This document shows positions 19,963 to 20,485 of a DNA stretch of 20,485 nt, in pieces (the first letter of the stretch is position 1; every line of letters begins with the position of its first letter). The stretch covers positions 1 through 20,485 of the IMG/VR virus record IMGVR_UViG_3300044684_000147; one strand, given 5' to 3'. The translations under genes were made by a program, and so were the position numbers. The notes below the pieces were generated by a model. That model did not search any database and was not told where the DNA came from. It was given only the letters and a program-made list of their open reading frames with translations. Source of the DNA: a virus.

Positions 19963-20485
19963 TCACTTGTGTTCGTCGTCCACCCATCCGCATTTCGTGC
20001 AGATACCTCCAGTTGGAGCGAGGTAGTTGCAGCTTGCATGCGCCACGCCCGGATCTGGACGTGTAGTGGCTTTCTCAGATGTGCTCGCGCCGAATTTGAT
20101 GACTCGCCTGCCGTTAGCTCCCTCTATCCGTAGCTCATCGGCGGGCATAGATGGCTCCAGCACGAATCGGATTGGGATGCCACAGAACACGCTGAGGAGC
20201 GCTCCCGTTTCCACTTGTCGCATGGGTCGGCAAGCTTCTGTCAACGCATGGCATCGTAGGCACTCAAACTCAGTGACTTTGAAGTAGGGTTGAGAGCACG
20301 ACACATCATGGACTGCCTTGCAGTGTGAGCACTCGAACCGCGCAGACCACACGTGCAGCGCGGGCGTCTCGTCAGAGACTGGGGCGAATCCCGCCCCTGT
20401 TGCGAACAGCGCTTCATTCGCGTTCTGGTATGCGTAGTCATTGTCGCGTTGAGTGTCTTCGTGACTTTTACGCCGCAATTGGAGT
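19963..20485 (-). CDS. Zinc-ribbon protein, unknown (possibly 5' partial)
   Basis: The frame is open to the window edge. A TTG at 20476-20478 gives 171 residues but has no visible ribosome-binding site, so the gene may begin outside. Two cysteine pairs (ECSHC near residue 50 and ECLRC 23 residues on) make a zinc ribbon, and a second set at the end (HASCNYLAPTGGICTKCGW) could bind another zinc. The middle is a plain alpha/beta stretch (FCGIPIRFVLEPSMPADELR). It is the first visible gene of the early unit, 15 bases before the next. DNA or protein binding is likely; no family is recognised. Confidence 0.62.
   Translation of the reverse strand, partial: LQLRRKSHEDTQRDNDYAYQNANEALFATGAGFAPVSDETPALHVWSARFECSHCKAVHDVSCSQPYFKVTEFECLRCHALTEACRPMRQVETGALLSVFCGIPIRFVLEPSMPADELRIEGANGRRVIKFGASTSEKATTRPDPGVAHASCNYLAPTGGICTKCGWVDDEHK

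Noticed and set aside
1-20485. tRNA genes, CRISPR arrays, insertion sequences, integrase or attachment sites
   Set aside because: No cloverleaf-like segment, regularly spaced repeats, transposase or recombinase motifs were seen in reading the sequence.

Overview
The window is a gene-dense stretch of a tailed-phage genome. It most resembles a podovirus of a Gram-negative host. The evidence is a P22 gp10-like nozzle protein, a tail fibre, three successive large proteins of the DNA-ejection type, a family A DNA polymerase, a T7 endonuclease I-type resolvase and a GH24 endolysin. No integrase, tRNA, CRISPR array, terminase, primase, helicase or RNA polymerase lies in the window, so lifestyle and host cannot be fixed. 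Coding density is near 100%, no gene-free stretch exceeds about 100 bases apart from the convergent junction, and many genes overlap as NTGA or TAATG with TTG and GTG starts in regular use.

Left half (1 to about 10.8 kb, + strand) is the late region. It holds the end of a virion gene, a nozzle/hub protein, a tail fibre with repeated beta motifs, a small tip-like protein, a JAMM/MPN-motif protein, three internal-virion/ejection-type proteins and then lysis genes. The lysis part has a GH24 endolysin, a 3-TM holin-like protein, an unlisted 58-residue membrane protein and an HExxH metalloprotease-like protein. Two tiny 39-residue membrane proteins lie on the opposite strand just before the endolysin. 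The distal fibre and the protein after it (about 3.2 to 3.92 kb) have codon use unlike their neighbours, suggesting an exchanged receptor-binding module.

The two transcription units meet at about 10.75 to 10.85 kb. One rho-independent terminator faces left, inside the 3' end of the metalloprotease gene. A second faces right, 33 bases after that gene.

Right half (10.85 to 20.485 kb, - strand) is the early/replication region, read from right to left. It holds a zinc-ribbon protein (running off the edge), a small conserved protein, DNA polymerase, an OB-fold SSB-like protein, two small unknowns (the first behind an RBS hairpin), a 5'-3' exonuclease of the FEN type, a small unknown, an HD phosphohydrolase and a cytosine-C5 methyltransferase. 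It continues with the endonuclease I-type resolvase, a small membrane protein, a basic unknown protein, a DnaJ-like zinc-finger protein, a DUF5664/dNTP diphosphohydrolase-like protein, a metallophosphoesterase and three small or unknown proteins. Together these copy the phage DNA, adjust nucleotide pools, degrade or resolve DNA and modify the genome.

The most striking observation is a 206-residue ORF nested wholly inside the methyltransferase gene in the +1 frame. Its motifs look like a protein family in their own right, and its stop codon abuts the ribosome-binding site of the next gene. Other points of note are the opposite-strand membrane-protein pair, two different metalloprotease-like motifs in the late region, a hairpin burying one gene's Shine-Dalgarno sequence, and several deep same-strand overlaps.
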